Made by a program: the position numbers and the translations under genes
Shown: positions 36,016 through 44,489 of the stretch, piece by piece
Layout: each line of letters opens with the position of its first letter
Numbering within the stretch: position 1 is the first letter of the stretch
The notes under the pieces: model-generated
What the model saw: only the letters and a program-made list of their open reading frames with translations
What the model was told of the DNA's origin: nothing
Databases searched by the model: none
Origin: CBDANZ01 sp965197865
GTDB lineage: Bacteria > Acidobacteriota > Vicinamibacteria > Vicinamibacterales > CAVVIG01
Direction: 5' to 3'
Length of the DNA: 64,000 bases
Assembly: GCA_965197865.1 (NCBI GenBank)
Contig: CBDANZ010000001.1
Location: 151,796 to 215,795 of the forward strand

Positions 36016-36741
36016 CTAGTCCCTTCCGGCGTCCATGATTGCCTGGGCAAGCCGTTCCGGCGCCGTGAAGCAGACCTCGTGCCCGCCCGGAATCTGGATC
36101 AGCCGGAACAGGCCCAGCTTCTCCGACAGGCGCGGATGCCAGGTCATGCTGTGCGGCATCGACGTATCTTCGGTGCAGTTGATGTAGGACTTGGCCACTC
36201 CCATCTCCGCCGGGTTCTTCGACAGGGAAATGCCGTCCGTGAAGGTGGCGAAGGGGTGGGGGTTGAGCTTGTCGTAGGCGGACTGGGACAGCTCGGCATC
36301 GGCGTCGTTCATGAACGCTTCGCGCCAGATCGGATAGGGCATGACGACGGAACCGTCGCCGATGTCGGCCGCGATCTGCTCGAACAGGGGAACGTAATGG
36401 GGCGGCACCATGTCGTTCAGGGATTCGCCGTCGTCCGGGACGAAGGCGTTCCAGTAGATCAGCCGGCGGATTCGTTCCGCCGCCTTGTCGGCGACGCCGG
36501 TGATGACCATGCCCCCGTAGCTGTGGCCCATCAGGAGCACATCGTTGAGGTCGTGCTCTTCGAGAAAATCGACGATCGACTGGATCGCGTCCGCCAGGCC
36601 CACCGTCTTGGCATCGCCCGGCCGGTTCCCCGCGAGGGTGGGGCAGTGGACCTCGTGGCCGGCAGCCCGGATCGGCGCGGCGGTGGCTTCCAGCAGATCT
36701 TCCGAATGCCAGGCGCCGTGGACGAGGACATAGGAGGACAT
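36016..36741 (-). CDS. alpha/beta hydrolase (EstC/salicylate esterase-like)
   Basis: 241 residues from the ATG at 36741, preceded by a good AGGA-type site. The oxyanion-hole segment is L-V-H-G-A-W-H, the nucleophile elbow is G-H-S-Y-G-G-M, and the catalytic His is in P-G-G-H-E-V-C-F. The acid is probably the Asp or Glu of N-C-T-E-D. This group hydrolyses small aromatic or cyanogenic esters. It is convergent with the CodA-like gene and divergent from a GST-like gene. Confidence 0.87.
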   Translation of the reverse strand: MSSYVLVHGAWHSEDLLEATAAPIRAAGHEVHCPTLAGNRPGDAKTVGLADAIQSIVDFLEEHDLNDVLLMGHSYGGMVITGVADKAAERIRRLIYWNAFVPDDGESLNDMVPPHYVPLFEQIAADIGDGSVVMPYPIWREAFMNDADAELSQSAYDKLNPHPFATFTDGISLSKNPAEMGVAKSYINCTEDTSMPHSMTWHPRLSEKLGLFRLIQIPGGHEVCFTAPERLAQAIMDAGRD

Positions 36742-36892
36742 GGAGGGTTCCTTCTTGGGACGAGGTTTCGGAAACGTCTTTCGCCGAACGCTATGGGCCG
36801 CCGGGAAGATTGGCAAGCGCCCGCGGAAGCTGCTTTATTTCCGAGCGTCGGGGTTTGCACCCGACAGCCAATCCCCGCATGGAGTCCCTGCG

Positions 36893-37594
36893 ATGATCGA
36901 CGCGTATTACTGGCCCACGCCGAACGGCTGGAAGATATCCATCGCGCTGGAGGAGATGGAGCTCGACTACCGCATCGTGCCCGTCAATATCGGCCGAGGC
37001 GGCCAGTTCGAGCCGGAATTCCTCAAAATCAGCCCCAACAACCGGATGCCGGCGATCGTCGACCGCGACCCGCCCGGCGGCGGCGAGCCGGTCCCGGTGT
37101 TCGAGAGCGGAGCGATCCTGCTCTATCTCGCCCAGAAGACCGGGAAATTCCTGCCCACCGACCTCCGGCGGCGCATCGAGGTGGTCGAATGGCTCATGTG
37201 GCAGATGGGCGGTCTCGGGCCGATGCTCGGCCAATCCGGCCATTTCCGGTTCTATGCGCCGGAGACGATCCCCTACGCCGTGGAGCGTTACACCAACGAG
37301 ATGCTGCGGCTCTACGGCGTTCTCGACCGGCGGCTGGGGGGACGGGAATTCATCGCCGGCGATTATTCCATCGCCGACATGGCCTGCTGGCCGTGGGTGA
37401 TCACCTACAAGCAGCAGGAAGTGGACCTCGACAGCTTTCCCAACGTGAAACGCTGGTACAAGGCGTTGCAGCAGCGCCCCGCGCTCAGGCGGGGCTACGA
37501 TGTCGGGAAGGATTTCGGCAGGCCCACCGGCGAATGGGACGAGGAAGCCCGCAAGCACCTGATGGCCCATGCCAATCCCGGAGAGACGCGATGA
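36893..37594 (+). CDS. glutathione S-transferase (YfcG/YghU-like)
   Basis: 233 residues from the ATG at 36893; the longer reading adds a 51-residue extension without support. The same landmarks as the gene at 20357 are seen: Y-Y-W-P-T-P-N-G-W-K, S-P-N-N-R-M-P-A-I-V, F-E-S-G-A-I-L-L-Y-L-A and W-L-M-W-Q-M-G-G-L-G-P-M-L-G-Q. It is therefore a paralogue. The stop overlaps the next ATG (ATGA), so it is translated together with the VOC gene. Confidence 0.9.
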   Translation: MIDAYYWPTPNGWKISIALEEMELDYRIVPVNIGRGGQFEPEFLKISPNNRMPAIVDRDPPGGGEPVPVFESGAILLYLAQKTGKFLPTDLRRRIEVVEWLMWQMGGLGPMLGQSGHFRFYAPETIPYAVERYTNEMLRLYGVLDRRLGGREFIAGDYSIADMACWPWVITYKQQEVDLDSFPNVKRWYKALQQRPALRRGYDVGKDFGRPTGEWDEEARKHLMAHANPGETR

Positions 37595-38058
37595 TCGAAA
37601 TCAATGGCATGGCGCATGTCATCCTGACGGTCAGCCGCTTCGATAAGTCGCGGGAATTCTATTGCGAACTGCTGCCGTTCCTCGGGATGCACAAGGTCTA
37701 TGACGGCAACAACTTCGTTTACCACGTGGGCGGGCGCACCGCGCTCGGCATCCAGCGCCCGGCGCCCGACTACGAGAACGAGCGCTTCGTGCAAAACCGG
37801 GTGGGGCTGCACCATCTCTGCCTGCGCGCGCGGTCCCGCGAGGACGTGGACGAGGCGGCGGCGAAGCTGCGCGAGATGGGCGCGAAGATCGACCGCGGGC
37901 CGACCGAAGGCGATTGGGCGCCCGGCTACTACTACATCGTGTTCGAGGACCCCGACGGCATAAGGCTGGAGATCAACCACGTCCCCGGCAAGGGCCTGCT
38001 CGCCGGCGACACCCCGCTATCCCCAAGCGACGATCCCGACTGGGACCAGAATCCCTGA
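37591..38058 (+). CDS. VOC-family protein
   Basis: 155 residues. N-terminal G-M-A-H-V-I-L-T-V-S-R-F-D-K-S-R-E-F-Y, central G-L-H-H-L-C-L-R-A and C-terminal V-F-E-D-P-D-G-I-R-L-E-I-N-H give the metal ligands His, His and Glu of the glyoxalase/dioxygenase superfamily. It overlaps the GST gene by 4 bases. A joint role in glutathione-linked chemistry is an inference from this coupling. Confidence 0.88.
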   Translation: MIEINGMAHVILTVSRFDKSREFYCELLPFLGMHKVYDGNNFVYHVGGRTALGIQRPAPDYENERFVQNRVGLHHLCLRARSREDVDEAAAKLREMGAKIDRGPTEGDWAPGYYYIVFEDPDGIRLEINHVPGKGLLAGDTPLSPSDDPDWDQNP

Positions 38059-38090
38059 ACTCTTGCCGATCCCGTCGTTTCTTACCCACC

Positions 38091-38182
38091 GTCACGGTCG
38101 GCGGAGGCCGACCATCCACGTTTTTTTGTTTTCGCGACGTTTTCTCAAGGCAACACGGCAAGAACTCGTGGATGGTCGGGCC
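38091..38182. repeat. palindromic repeat family A, copy 1
   Basis: Left arm 38091-38120 (GTCACGGTCGGCGGAGGCCG and on to CCACG), T-rich spacer, right arm from 38167 (CGTGGATGGTCGGGCC). The right arm is shorter than in the other copies. Further copies lie at 43380, 53335 and 55275. Each left arm is itself a hairpin (GGTCGGC/GCCGACC). Confidence 0.7.
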
Positions 38183-38311
38183 AAGTCCACTGCCGTCCGG
38201 TTTAGATTGGTTCGACGGGATCATTGCCTGGATGCCAGCGGGTTATAGACACATCGGTCGAATCGAGGCTCGGGTTGCGGCACGCTCGCACCTCCCGTCC
38301 TTGCCCCCGCT

Positions 38312-38448
38312 GTCACCCCGGACTTGTTCCGGGGTCCAGTGGGATGCTCCGGTTTCCGTCCGGAACACAACATCCACGCCCCGCCGCCGCTGGAGATCAC
38401 CCGACCGCCTAGAGGTGGGAATGCCGTTCTGGACCCCGGATCAAGTCC
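38312..38448. repeat. palindromic repeat family B, left doublet
   Basis: GTCACCCCGGACTTGTTCC and GGGGTCCAG at 38312-38339, then CTGGACCCCGGATCAAGTCC at 38429-38448, directly abutting the IS4-family element. The two units are in opposite orientation with about 90 unrelated bases between them. The same pair occurs in mirror image on the other side of the IS. Confidence 0.75.
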
Positions 38449-39794
38449 CATAAGCGCTAACTTGTTTGTCTTTATCTTTTTGGCTAGGTTTCCGGGTATT
38501 TGGTTCCGGAGGCGTGCGATGGACGAGGACTGGGCGGTTTTGCGGTCTTTTCTGCCGGCGGGCTGGGAAGAGTTGGGGCGTTCGACCGGGGCGCTGAAGG
38601 GGCTGCGCAAGGACAAGTCCGCGGAGGCGGTTCTTCGGGTTCTTCTTCTGCATCTGGGCTGCGGGCACTCGCTGCGCGAGACGTCGCTGCGCGCCCGCAA
38701 GGCGGGTCTGGCGCAGCTGTCGGATGTGGCGCTGCTGAAGCGGCTTCGCAAGTCGTCGGACTGGCTGCACGGGCTGTGCGTGGCGCTGTTTCGCGAACGC
38801 GGTCTGGCGCGCGCGCCCGCGCCGGGCTTGCGGGTCCGGGCGTTCGACGCCACCACGGTGCGCGAACCCGGGCGGACGGGTTCGCTGTGGCGGGTGCATT
38901 ACAGCCTGTGCCTGTCCTCGCTGTGCTGCGATTTCTTCGAGGTCACGCCGACGCGCGGCGCGGGCAGCGCGGAATATCTCGCCCGGTTTCCGGTCCGCGA
39001 GGGCGACCATATTCTGGCCGACCGGGGCTACGCGACGGCGGCGGGGCTCCGTCATGTGTCGGCGGCGGGCGGGCGCATCGCGGTGCGGGTGAACACCGGG
39101 GCGTTGTCGCTGCGGACCCCGGACGGGGCGCCCTTCGACCTGCTTGCGGCGGTGTCCGGGCTGACCGGCGCCGGGTCTGTCGGGTGGTGGCCGGTCGCGA
39201 CCGCCGGGGAGGTCGGCGTGCGCGGTCGCATCTGCGCGGTCCGCAAGTCGGCGCAAGCGGCCGCGCGGGCCCGCAAGACGGCGCGCCGCGAGGCCCGGCG
39301 GCAGGGCAGCGAGGTGCGGCCCGCAACGCTTGCCTTCGCAGCCTATGTCATCGTCTTCACCACGTTCTGCGAAGAGGCGTTCAGCGCCCGCGAGGTTCTG
39401 GAATGGTACCGCCTGCGCTGGCAGGTCGAGTTGGTCTTCAAACGCCTCAAATCCCTGGCCCGGCTGGGCCACCTGCCCAAGCGCGACGACGACAGCGCCC
39501 GCGCCTGGCTTTACGGAAAACTCCTGGTGGCGTTGCTGGTGGACAAGCTGGTCGATCACGCCCGCGCCGTTTCCCCCTGGGGATACGACCTGGCGCCGCC
39601 GCCGTCCCCATAGCCCCTGGCGCGAGTTCCGCTTCGTCCTCAACCAGATCCGCCGGGCCATCGAGCCGGCCTTCGGCCTCGCCCGCACGATCGACGAGTG
39701 GAACGACATCGCCAAAGCGCTCTCCGAACCGCCACGACGTCGCAGACCCCAACGCTCCTCCCACTTCAATCCATGAACAAGTTGGCGCTTATGG
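38449..39794 (+). mobile_element. IS4-family insertion sequence
   Basis: A 1,346-bp element with 17-bp terminal repeats (16 of 17 match): CATAAGCGCTAACTTGT at 38449-38465 and its inverse at 39778-39794. It holds one DDE transposase with the IS4 Y-R-E-K signature. It lies exactly between two inverted copies of GGATCAAGTCC / GGACTTGATCC, so either it entered the centre of a palindrome or the family-B repeats are part of its ends. No direct target repeat is seen. Confidence 0.82.
38519..39776 (+). pseudogene. IS4-family transposase, frameshifted near the C-terminus
   Basis: About 419 residues after correction. Catalytic residues are D in F-D-A-T-T-V (about residue 109), D in L-A-D-R-G-Y-A (about residue 167), and E in Y-R-L-R-W-Q-V-E-L-V-F-K-R-L-K, which fits the Y-x2-R-x3-E-x6-K signature exactly. 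The frame breaks near 39590-39607 in a CCGCCGCCGTCCCC run; the C-terminal part (W-R-E-F-R-F-V-L-N-Q-I-R-R-A) continues in the next frame to a TGA at 39774-39776. The break may be a consensus error or true decay. Confidence 0.85.
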
Positions 39795-39895
39795 GACTTG
39801 ATCCGGGGTCCAGAGCCACAGGCACCGCCCTCGCCCGGCTTCCCCCGGATCGGCGTCCGGGGCAGGCCTGGACCCCGGAACAAGTCCGGGGTGAC
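39795..39895. repeat. palindromic repeat family B, right doublet
   Basis: GGACTTGATCCGGGGTCCAG at 39795-39814 and CTGGACCCCGGAACAAGTCC with GGGGTGAC at 39868-39895. It is the mirror image of the doublet at 38312-38448; the 53 bases between the units differ from those on the left. Confidence 0.75.
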
Positions 39896-39934
39896 AATCG
39901 CGGCTGTCCGACAATCTCGTGCCGAGCGCATTCC

Positions 39935-40942
39935 TCACCCCAGCCCGAAAGCCTCGGCGAGGAGGGCGTAGCTGCGCCGCCTGACCTCCTCGTCGTGGGT
40001 CCAGGTGACGACGGCGATTTCCTGCACGTCGAGTTCGCTCGCGAGCGCTTCGATTCGTTCGGCCACCCGGTCCGGGGTGCCGACGAAGGACTGCTTGCGG
40101 AACCGCTCGAGAACCGCCTTCTCCGCTTCGGTATAGGGGTGGGCGGCGGCGTCCTCGGGCGTTTCGAGCGCCGTGTAGAGGCCCTTGCGCCGCAGCAGCT
40201 GCCAGCGCGCCCGCGGCGTGTAGTGGTGCTGCGCCTCTTCCTCGCTGTCCGCCGCGAGCGCCCAGACGCAGAGCCCGCCGATCGCCTCGGGGTGGCGTTC
40301 GCTCGGCTGGTAGCCCTCGCGGTACATGCGGAGCGCCTCGGCCGCGCCCTGTCCGTCGGTGAAGAACCAGGCGAAGCAGTAGGGCAGTCCGAAATGGGCG
40401 GCGACCTGCGCGCCGTAATTCGAGCTCCCCAGCATCCAGACCTCGGGCACGGTATCGCCCGCCGGATAAGCGCGGATCTGCGCGAAGGTGTGCCCCTCCG
40501 CCAGCGGCTTCCCGGCGATCCAGGCCAGGATGTCGCGCACGTCGGCCGGGAACTGGTGCGGCCGCTCGTTGGCCATCGGATGGAGCGCGTAGGCAGTGAG
40601 CCCGTCCGAGCCGGGCGCGCGCCCCAGCCCGAGATCGATGCGGCCGGGCGCCAGCGCATCGAGAACCCGGAACTGCTCGGCGACCTTGAGCGCCGAGTAA
40701 TGCGGCAGCATCACTCCGGCGCTGCCGATGCGGATGCGTTCGGTCTTCATCGCCAACGCAGCGATCAGGACTTCCGGCGCGGTGCCGAGGATGCTCGGAT
40801 GATTGTGGTGCTCCGACACCCAGAAGCGGTGATAGCCCAGCGTCTCGCAATGCGAGGCGAGCGCGACGGTATCGCGGATCGCCTGGCCGTGCGGCCTGCC
40901 CGCGGCGGCGATCGACTGGTCCAGAACCGACAGGCGAAGCAC
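39935..40942 (-). CDS. LLM-class flavin-dependent oxidoreductase
   Basis: 335 residues from the second of two adjacent GTG codons (40942; the first is at 40945), about 7 bases after GGAGAG. Luciferase-like monooxygenase motifs are seen: V-S-E-H-H-N-H-P, G-S-A-G-V-M-L-P-H-Y and R-I-D-L-G-L-G-R-A-P-G-S-D. The C-terminal half has F-V-G-T-P-D-R-V-A-E-R-I. The enzyme would use FMNH2 or F420 to oxidise an organic substrate. Much longer open reading upstream antisense to the sulfotransferase is an artefact of high GC. Confidence 0.9.
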   Translation of the reverse strand: MLRLSVLDQSIAAAGRPHGQAIRDTVALASHCETLGYHRFWVSEHHNHPSILGTAPEVLIAALAMKTERIRIGSAGVMLPHYSALKVAEQFRVLDALAPGRIDLGLGRAPGSDGLTAYALHPMANERPHQFPADVRDILAWIAGKPLAEGHTFAQIRAYPAGDTVPEVWMLGSSNYGAQVAAHFGLPYCFAWFFTDGQGAAEALRMYREGYQPSERHPEAIGGLCVWALAADSEEEAQHHYTPRARWQLLRRKGLYTALETPEDAAAHPYTEAEKAVLERFRKQSFVGTPDRVAERIEALASELDVQEIAVVTWTHDEEVRRRSYALLAEAFGLG

Positions 40943-41140
40943 CACGACTCTCCGGCGAACGAACTCGAAATGCAGGGAAACGGTCCCTGCTGCCGCTGCA
41001 ACTTGCGGCGATGCCCCCGCGTTTCTACGGCGCGACGGGCGCACTATAGTCCGATCCCGCCGCGCGGGAAGTTGGGACGGAGCAGAGGCAATGACCGAAA
41101 CCCCGCGGCCCGTCTGTCCACGAGCGGGGCTGGAACCCGG

Positions 41141-42265
41141 ATGAGCACCGGAGCGGACCGTCCGTTCATGCATCCGCTCTGCGGCGCGGATATCGCGACC
41201 TTGGTTCGGGTGCTTTACGCCAACGGGGGCGTCGCGCCGCGGGCGCTGCCCCGGGCCGCTGTCGCCCTGCTGGTCGCCGCCGCCCGCCTGCCGTCGACCC
41301 TCGCCGAGCGTGCCTGGGTCGCCCGCAAGCTGGGGAAGGCCGGCGACATGCCGGCGCCGGTCTTCATCGTCGGGCATTGGCGAAGCGGCACCACCCATCT
41401 GTTCAACATCCTGTCCCGGCGGGGCTTTTCCTATGTCTCGCCGCTCGCCGCCGGGATGCCGTGGGACTTCGTCGGCCTCGCGGCGGCGCTCGGCCCGGTT
41501 CTCGAACGGATGCTTCCCAAGGAGCGCTTCATCGACGGCATCCCCGTCGAACCCGATTCGCCGCAGGAAGACGAGATCCCGCTCGCCAATATGAGCCCGG
41601 TCTCGTTCTATCACGGCATCTATTTCCCCAAGGCTTTCGCCGCGAATTTCGACCGCGGCGTCTTCTTCGACGCCTGTTCCGAGGACGAAATCCGAGACTG
41701 GGCCGAGACCTTCGCCCGGTTCTCGCGCAAGGTCTGGCTCGCCGGCGGGCGCCGGCCGCTGCTGGTCAAGAATCCGGTCCATACCGCCCGGATCGAGGCG
41801 ATTCGGCAGATCTGGCCCGACGCGAAATTCATCCACTGCGTCCGCAACCCGTACGAGGTGTTCTTCTCGATGCGGAACTTCTACGACAAGCTGTTCCCGG
41901 CCTTCGCGCTCCAGCCCCACGAAGGTTTGTCGATCGACCGCATCGTGCTCGACGGCTACCGCCGCATCATGGACCGTTTTCTGGCCGACCGGCCGGCCAT
42001 ACCGGACGGCAATTTCTACGAACTTCGTTACGAACGGCTTTCCGCGCGAGCCCATGAAGGAGGTGGCGGCGCTCTACGAGACCCTCGGGATGGACGGGTT
42101 TCGCCGAGGCGGAGCCCGTCATTTCGCCGCTATCTGGACGGGGTCAGGGACTACCGGCGCAATCGCTACGACTACCCGGAGGAGGACCTCGCCACGGTCG
42201 AGGACGCCTGGCGCCGCTATATCGACCGCTGGGGCTACGCCCGGCCCGGCGATCCTCAGGATTGA
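41141..42265 (+). CDS. sulfotransferase-family protein, locally frame-scrambled
   Basis: 374 residues from ATG 41141. The PAPS 5'-phosphosulfate loop is G-H-W-R-S-G-T-T-H-L-F-N (about residue 80) and the 3'-phosphate motif is C-V-R-N-P-Y-E-V-F-F-S-M (about residue 235). The end Y-L-D-G-V-R-D-Y-R-R-N-R-Y is typical of the bacterial group. Residues 302-326 do not fit, but the next frame reads E-P-M-K-E-V-A-A-L-Y-E-T-L-G-M-D-G-F there. Three extra single bases near 42042, 42100 and 42122 explain this and leave the overall frame open. The substrate is unknown. Confidence 0.82.
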   Translation: MSTGADRPFMHPLCGADIATLVRVLYANGGVAPRALPRAAVALLVAAARLPSTLAERAWVARKLGKAGDMPAPVFIVGHWRSGTTHLFNILSRRGFSYVSPLAAGMPWDFVGLAAALGPVLERMLPKERFIDGIPVEPDSPQEDEIPLANMSPVSFYHGIYFPKAFAANFDRGVFFDACSEDEIRDWAETFARFSRKVWLAGGRRPLLVKNPVHTARIEAIRQIWPDAKFIHCVRNPYEVFFSMRNFYDKLFPAFALQPHEGLSIDRIVLDGYRRIMDRFLADRPAIPDGNFYELRYERLSARAHEGGGGALRDPRDGRVSPRRSPSFRRYLDGVRDYRRNRYDYPEEDLATVEDAWRRYIDRWGYARPGDPQD

Positions 42266-42295
42266 CGATATCGAACCGCGAAGGCCGTCCCGGAT

Positions 42296-42712
42296 TCATC
42301 CGACCAGACGATAGCCGGCCGCGGCGAAATGATGATCGAATGTGAACGCTAAGCTTATGTCGTGCTTGGCCATAAGGACGAAGCTGGTCGCATCGACCGC
42401 CGAGAGCTTGTGCAGGTCCCGACGTTCGAAGTAGCGCCAGGCTCTCCGCACATCGGCTGCGGCGCAGGCGAGAACCTTCAAGTTGTCCAGCCCATTCAAT
42501 GAATCCTTCCAGGCAATCGCGATATCCCGCCTCGCATTCCGGTCGAGAAAAGTGAAAGTTTCCAGCACCACCGGGGCGGAGGTGTAGAGCCGCGCACGCT
42601 GTCCTGCGATAAGCCCCCATGCTTCGACCGCTCTGGGATGCAGCGGGTCCCGAGCGAGCGCCAGAGCGATCCAGGCACCGCTGTCGACGAAGACGGCCTC
42701 GCCGGTCTTCAT
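42296..42712 (-). CDS. vapC: PIN-domain ribonuclease toxin (VapC-like)
   Basis: 138 residues from the ATG at 42712, which overlaps the antitoxin stop (ATGA). The four acidic positions of the PIN active site are in V-D-S-G-A-W-I-A, V-V-L-E-T-F-T-F, A-V-D-A-T-S-F and F-T-F-D-H-H-F. Such proteins cut tRNA or rRNA when freed from the antitoxin. The upstream in-frame extension within the antitoxin gene is not needed. Confidence 0.88.
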   Translation of the reverse strand: MKTGEAVFVDSGAWIALALARDPLHPRAVEAWGLIAGQRARLYTSAPVVLETFTFLDRNARRDIAIAWKDSLNGLDNLKVLACAAADVRRAWRYFERRDLHKLSAVDATSFVLMAKHDISLAFTFDHHFAAAGYRLVG

Positions 42713-42921
42713 CGACGTTCGTCGTAAATCGAGTCGTGCTCCATGGAGGTTCGGGTCGGGGTGCCGTCCCACAGGGCGACCGGACCGTCCGTCGGCGGCG
42801 GCAGCCAAACGCGGCGAATGGCCTCCCGGACAAGGTCGGCGACGCTACGTCCCGAGCGCTTCGCGGTTCGCCGGAGGGCCTTCAGATCTTCTTCCGGCAG
42901 GTAGATTTGAGTCTTGATCAT
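42709..42921 (-). CDS. ribbon-helix-helix antitoxin
   Basis: 70 residues. The N-terminus M-I-K-T-Q-I-Y-L-P-E-E-D-L-K-A-L is the beta strand of a ribbon-helix-helix DNA-binding domain, and S-V-A-D-L-V-R-E-A-I-R the second helix. The acidic and aromatic tail should bind and block the PIN toxin. It is the first gene of a two-gene autoregulated operon; an operator-like palindrome lies just upstream at 42922-42956. Confidence 0.88.
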   Translation of the reverse strand: MIKTQIYLPEEDLKALRRTAKRSGRSVADLVREAIRRVWLPPPTDGPVALWDGTPTRTSMEHDSIYDERR

Positions 42922-42956
42922 ATATGTCACTTTAAGGTTCCTGGTGACATATGTCA
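42922..42956 (-). promoter_or_regulatory. operator-like inverted repeats before the toxin-antitoxin pair
   Basis: ATATGTCAC at 42922-42930 and GTGACATAT at 42944-42952 form an inverted repeat, and TGACATATGTCA at 42945-42956 is a perfect 12-bp palindrome. This is the expected kind of site for binding of a ribbon-helix-helix antitoxin to its own promoter. Confidence 0.6.
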
Positions 42957-43122
42957 AAACAAGGGGTCGCTGCCTCTCCTCACGGTCCGGCGTGGCCGGA
43001 CCGTCCATCGGGCTTGTCGACGTTCGGAAAGCACGAAGAGCGGGTGGCGGAAAAAGGAAAGAAGCCCATCGTGCCATTTGCGTCAGGGGCGCAAAATTAT
43101 GTCTATAAAGAAAACTTATTGC

Positions 43123-43197
43123 TTGACACGGGACAGCGTTTTGGGGTAGAGTTTGTCATAGTCGAGAAGTGGGGGCGTCGGGAGTGACGGCGCCCCC
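43123..43197 (+). promoter_or_regulatory. strong promoter running into a GC hairpin
   Basis: TTGACA at 43123-43128, 18-base spacer ending TTTTGGGG, TAGAGT at 43147-43152, then CATA at 43157 and a GC hairpin (GGGGGCGTC / GACGGCGCCCCC) at 43171-43197. Spacer end, CATA, TCG, GAA and GGGGCG occur in the same order at 23401-23445. The first recognisable gene downstream starts 275 bases later. Remaining parts of the 42957-43472 gap show a short hairpin (GGTCCGG/CCGGACC at 42984-43005) and a family-A repeat. Confidence 0.55.
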
Positions 43198-43379
43198 TTG
43201 CATGATCCGGCCGACCCGAAAGCGGTTGAGTCGCAACCTGCCGGTCCGGAAGGGTGCATTGGAAATTCAACCGTGAAAGATCATTCTGGCCAGGAGCATT
43301 TCTCCCGATGCGGGACGACGAGCGGACTCGGCGTTTTTTCTCCTCTGCTCTGTCCTCGCGGGTACGAGTCTTTATTGCC

Positions 43380-43407
43380 GTCATGGTCGGCGAAGGCCGA
43401 CCATGAC
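43380..43407. repeat. palindromic repeat family A, single unit
   Basis: A 28-base unit: GTCATGGTCGGC, loop GAAG, GCCGACCATGAC. Both arms are perfect over 12 bases. Unlike the other copies it has no spacer and no second arm. Confidence 0.75.
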
Positions 43408-43472
43408 GCAAAAGGAAGAAACCATCGTCGCGGATCGATTCCCCCGCACTCCATCCCTTCGGCCTGCATCCC

Positions 43473-44489
43473 ATGATCGACCTGGTCACCGGCGGGGCGG
43501 GGTTCATCGGCGGCCGGCTGGTGGAGCGCCTGTCGCGGGACGGCGCCCGGGTGCGGGTGCTCGACCTCGACGGGCGCACGAAACTCCCCGACGGCGTCGA
43601 ACGCATCGTCGGTTCGGCGGCCGATCCCGAAATCCTGCGGAGGGCGATGGAAGGGGCGGGCCGGGTCTTCCATATCGCCGGCAACCCCCGGCTCTGGGCG
43701 CCGCGCGCCGCCGACTTCACCGCGGCCAATGTCGAGACCACCAGGGCGGTGCTCGACGAGGCGGGGCGGGCCGGCGTGGCGAGGATCGTGGTGACCTCGA
43801 CGGCGGCGATCCATTTCGCGCCCCGGCGCGAAGGCCGCGCGCTCACGCCAGACGACATGCCGGGCGCCTATGCGCGGTCGAAGTTCCTCGCCGAACGGGC
43901 GGCGCTCGACGCCGCCGCAAGCGGGCTTCCGGTCGTCGTCCTCAACCCGTGCCTGCCGATGGGGGCAGGCGACCGAAATATCACGCCGCCGACCCGGATG
44001 CTGCTCGACTACGTCAACGGAACGACCCCGGCCTATCTCGATTTCGAGTTCCGGATCGTCGACGTGGGCGACCTCGCGGAGGCCTATGTAGCGGCGGCGG
44101 AGCGCGGCGCCGTCGGCGGCCGCTATTTCCTCGGCGGCCCGCCCGTCCGGATGTCCGAACTGCTCTCGATGGTGGAGCGAATCACCGGGCTCGAGATGCC
44201 CCGGCGCCGCGTTCCCTATCCGCTGGCGTATGCCGCCGCCTCGGTTTCGGAGCTCGCCTCGCGCGTCACCGGCCGGCCGCCCAGGGCGCCGCTCGAGGGC
44301 GTCCGGATGGCGCGCCGGCCGGCGGTGCCGGGGCCGCTCCGGACCGCCGCCGATCTCGGGCTCGCGCTGCGCCCGGTGGAGGAGACGCTGGCGGACGCGC
44401 TCGCCTGGCTCGACGGCCAGGGCCTCGCGGCCCGCCGCTTCAGGACCGGCGGATCGGCCAGATCAGCATCAGGCCCGGGAGGACGGTGA
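43473..44489 (+). CDS. NAD-dependent epimerase/dehydratase (HpnA-like)
   Basis: 338 residues of extended short-chain dehydrogenase. NAD motif is T-G-G-A-G-F-I-G at the N-terminus, and the active site has T-S-T-A-A (Ser/Thr) and Y-A-R-S-K (Y-x3-K). The segments V-F-H-I-A-G-N-P-R-L-W and V-V-L-N-P-C-L-P-M-G-A-G-D-R-N resemble the hopanoid-associated sugar epimerase HpnA. Its 3' end overlaps by 50 bases the 3' end of hpnN on the other strand, which supports a hopanoid link. Other 3-beta-HSD/dihydroflavonol reductase-like roles are possible. Confidence 0.78.
   Translation: MIDLVTGGAGFIGGRLVERLSRDGARVRVLDLDGRTKLPDGVERIVGSAADPEILRRAMEGAGRVFHIAGNPRLWAPRAADFTAANVETTRAVLDEAGRAGVARIVVTSTAAIHFAPRREGRALTPDDMPGAYARSKFLAERAALDAAASGLPVVVLNPCLPMGAGDRNITPPTRMLLDYVNGTTPAYLDFEFRIVDVGDLAEAYVAAAERGAVGGRYFLGGPPVRMSELLSMVERITGLEMPRRRVPYPLAYAAASVSELASRVTGRPPRAPLEGVRMARRPAVPGPLRTAADLGLALRPVEETLADALAWLDGQGLAARRFRTGGSARSASGPGGR

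Noticed and set aside
41141..42055. Minus-strand extension of the LLM oxidoreductase to over 700 residues
   Set aside because: The extension is antisense to the sulfotransferase; the LLM family begins at V-L-R-L-S-V-L-D, near the GTG at 40942.
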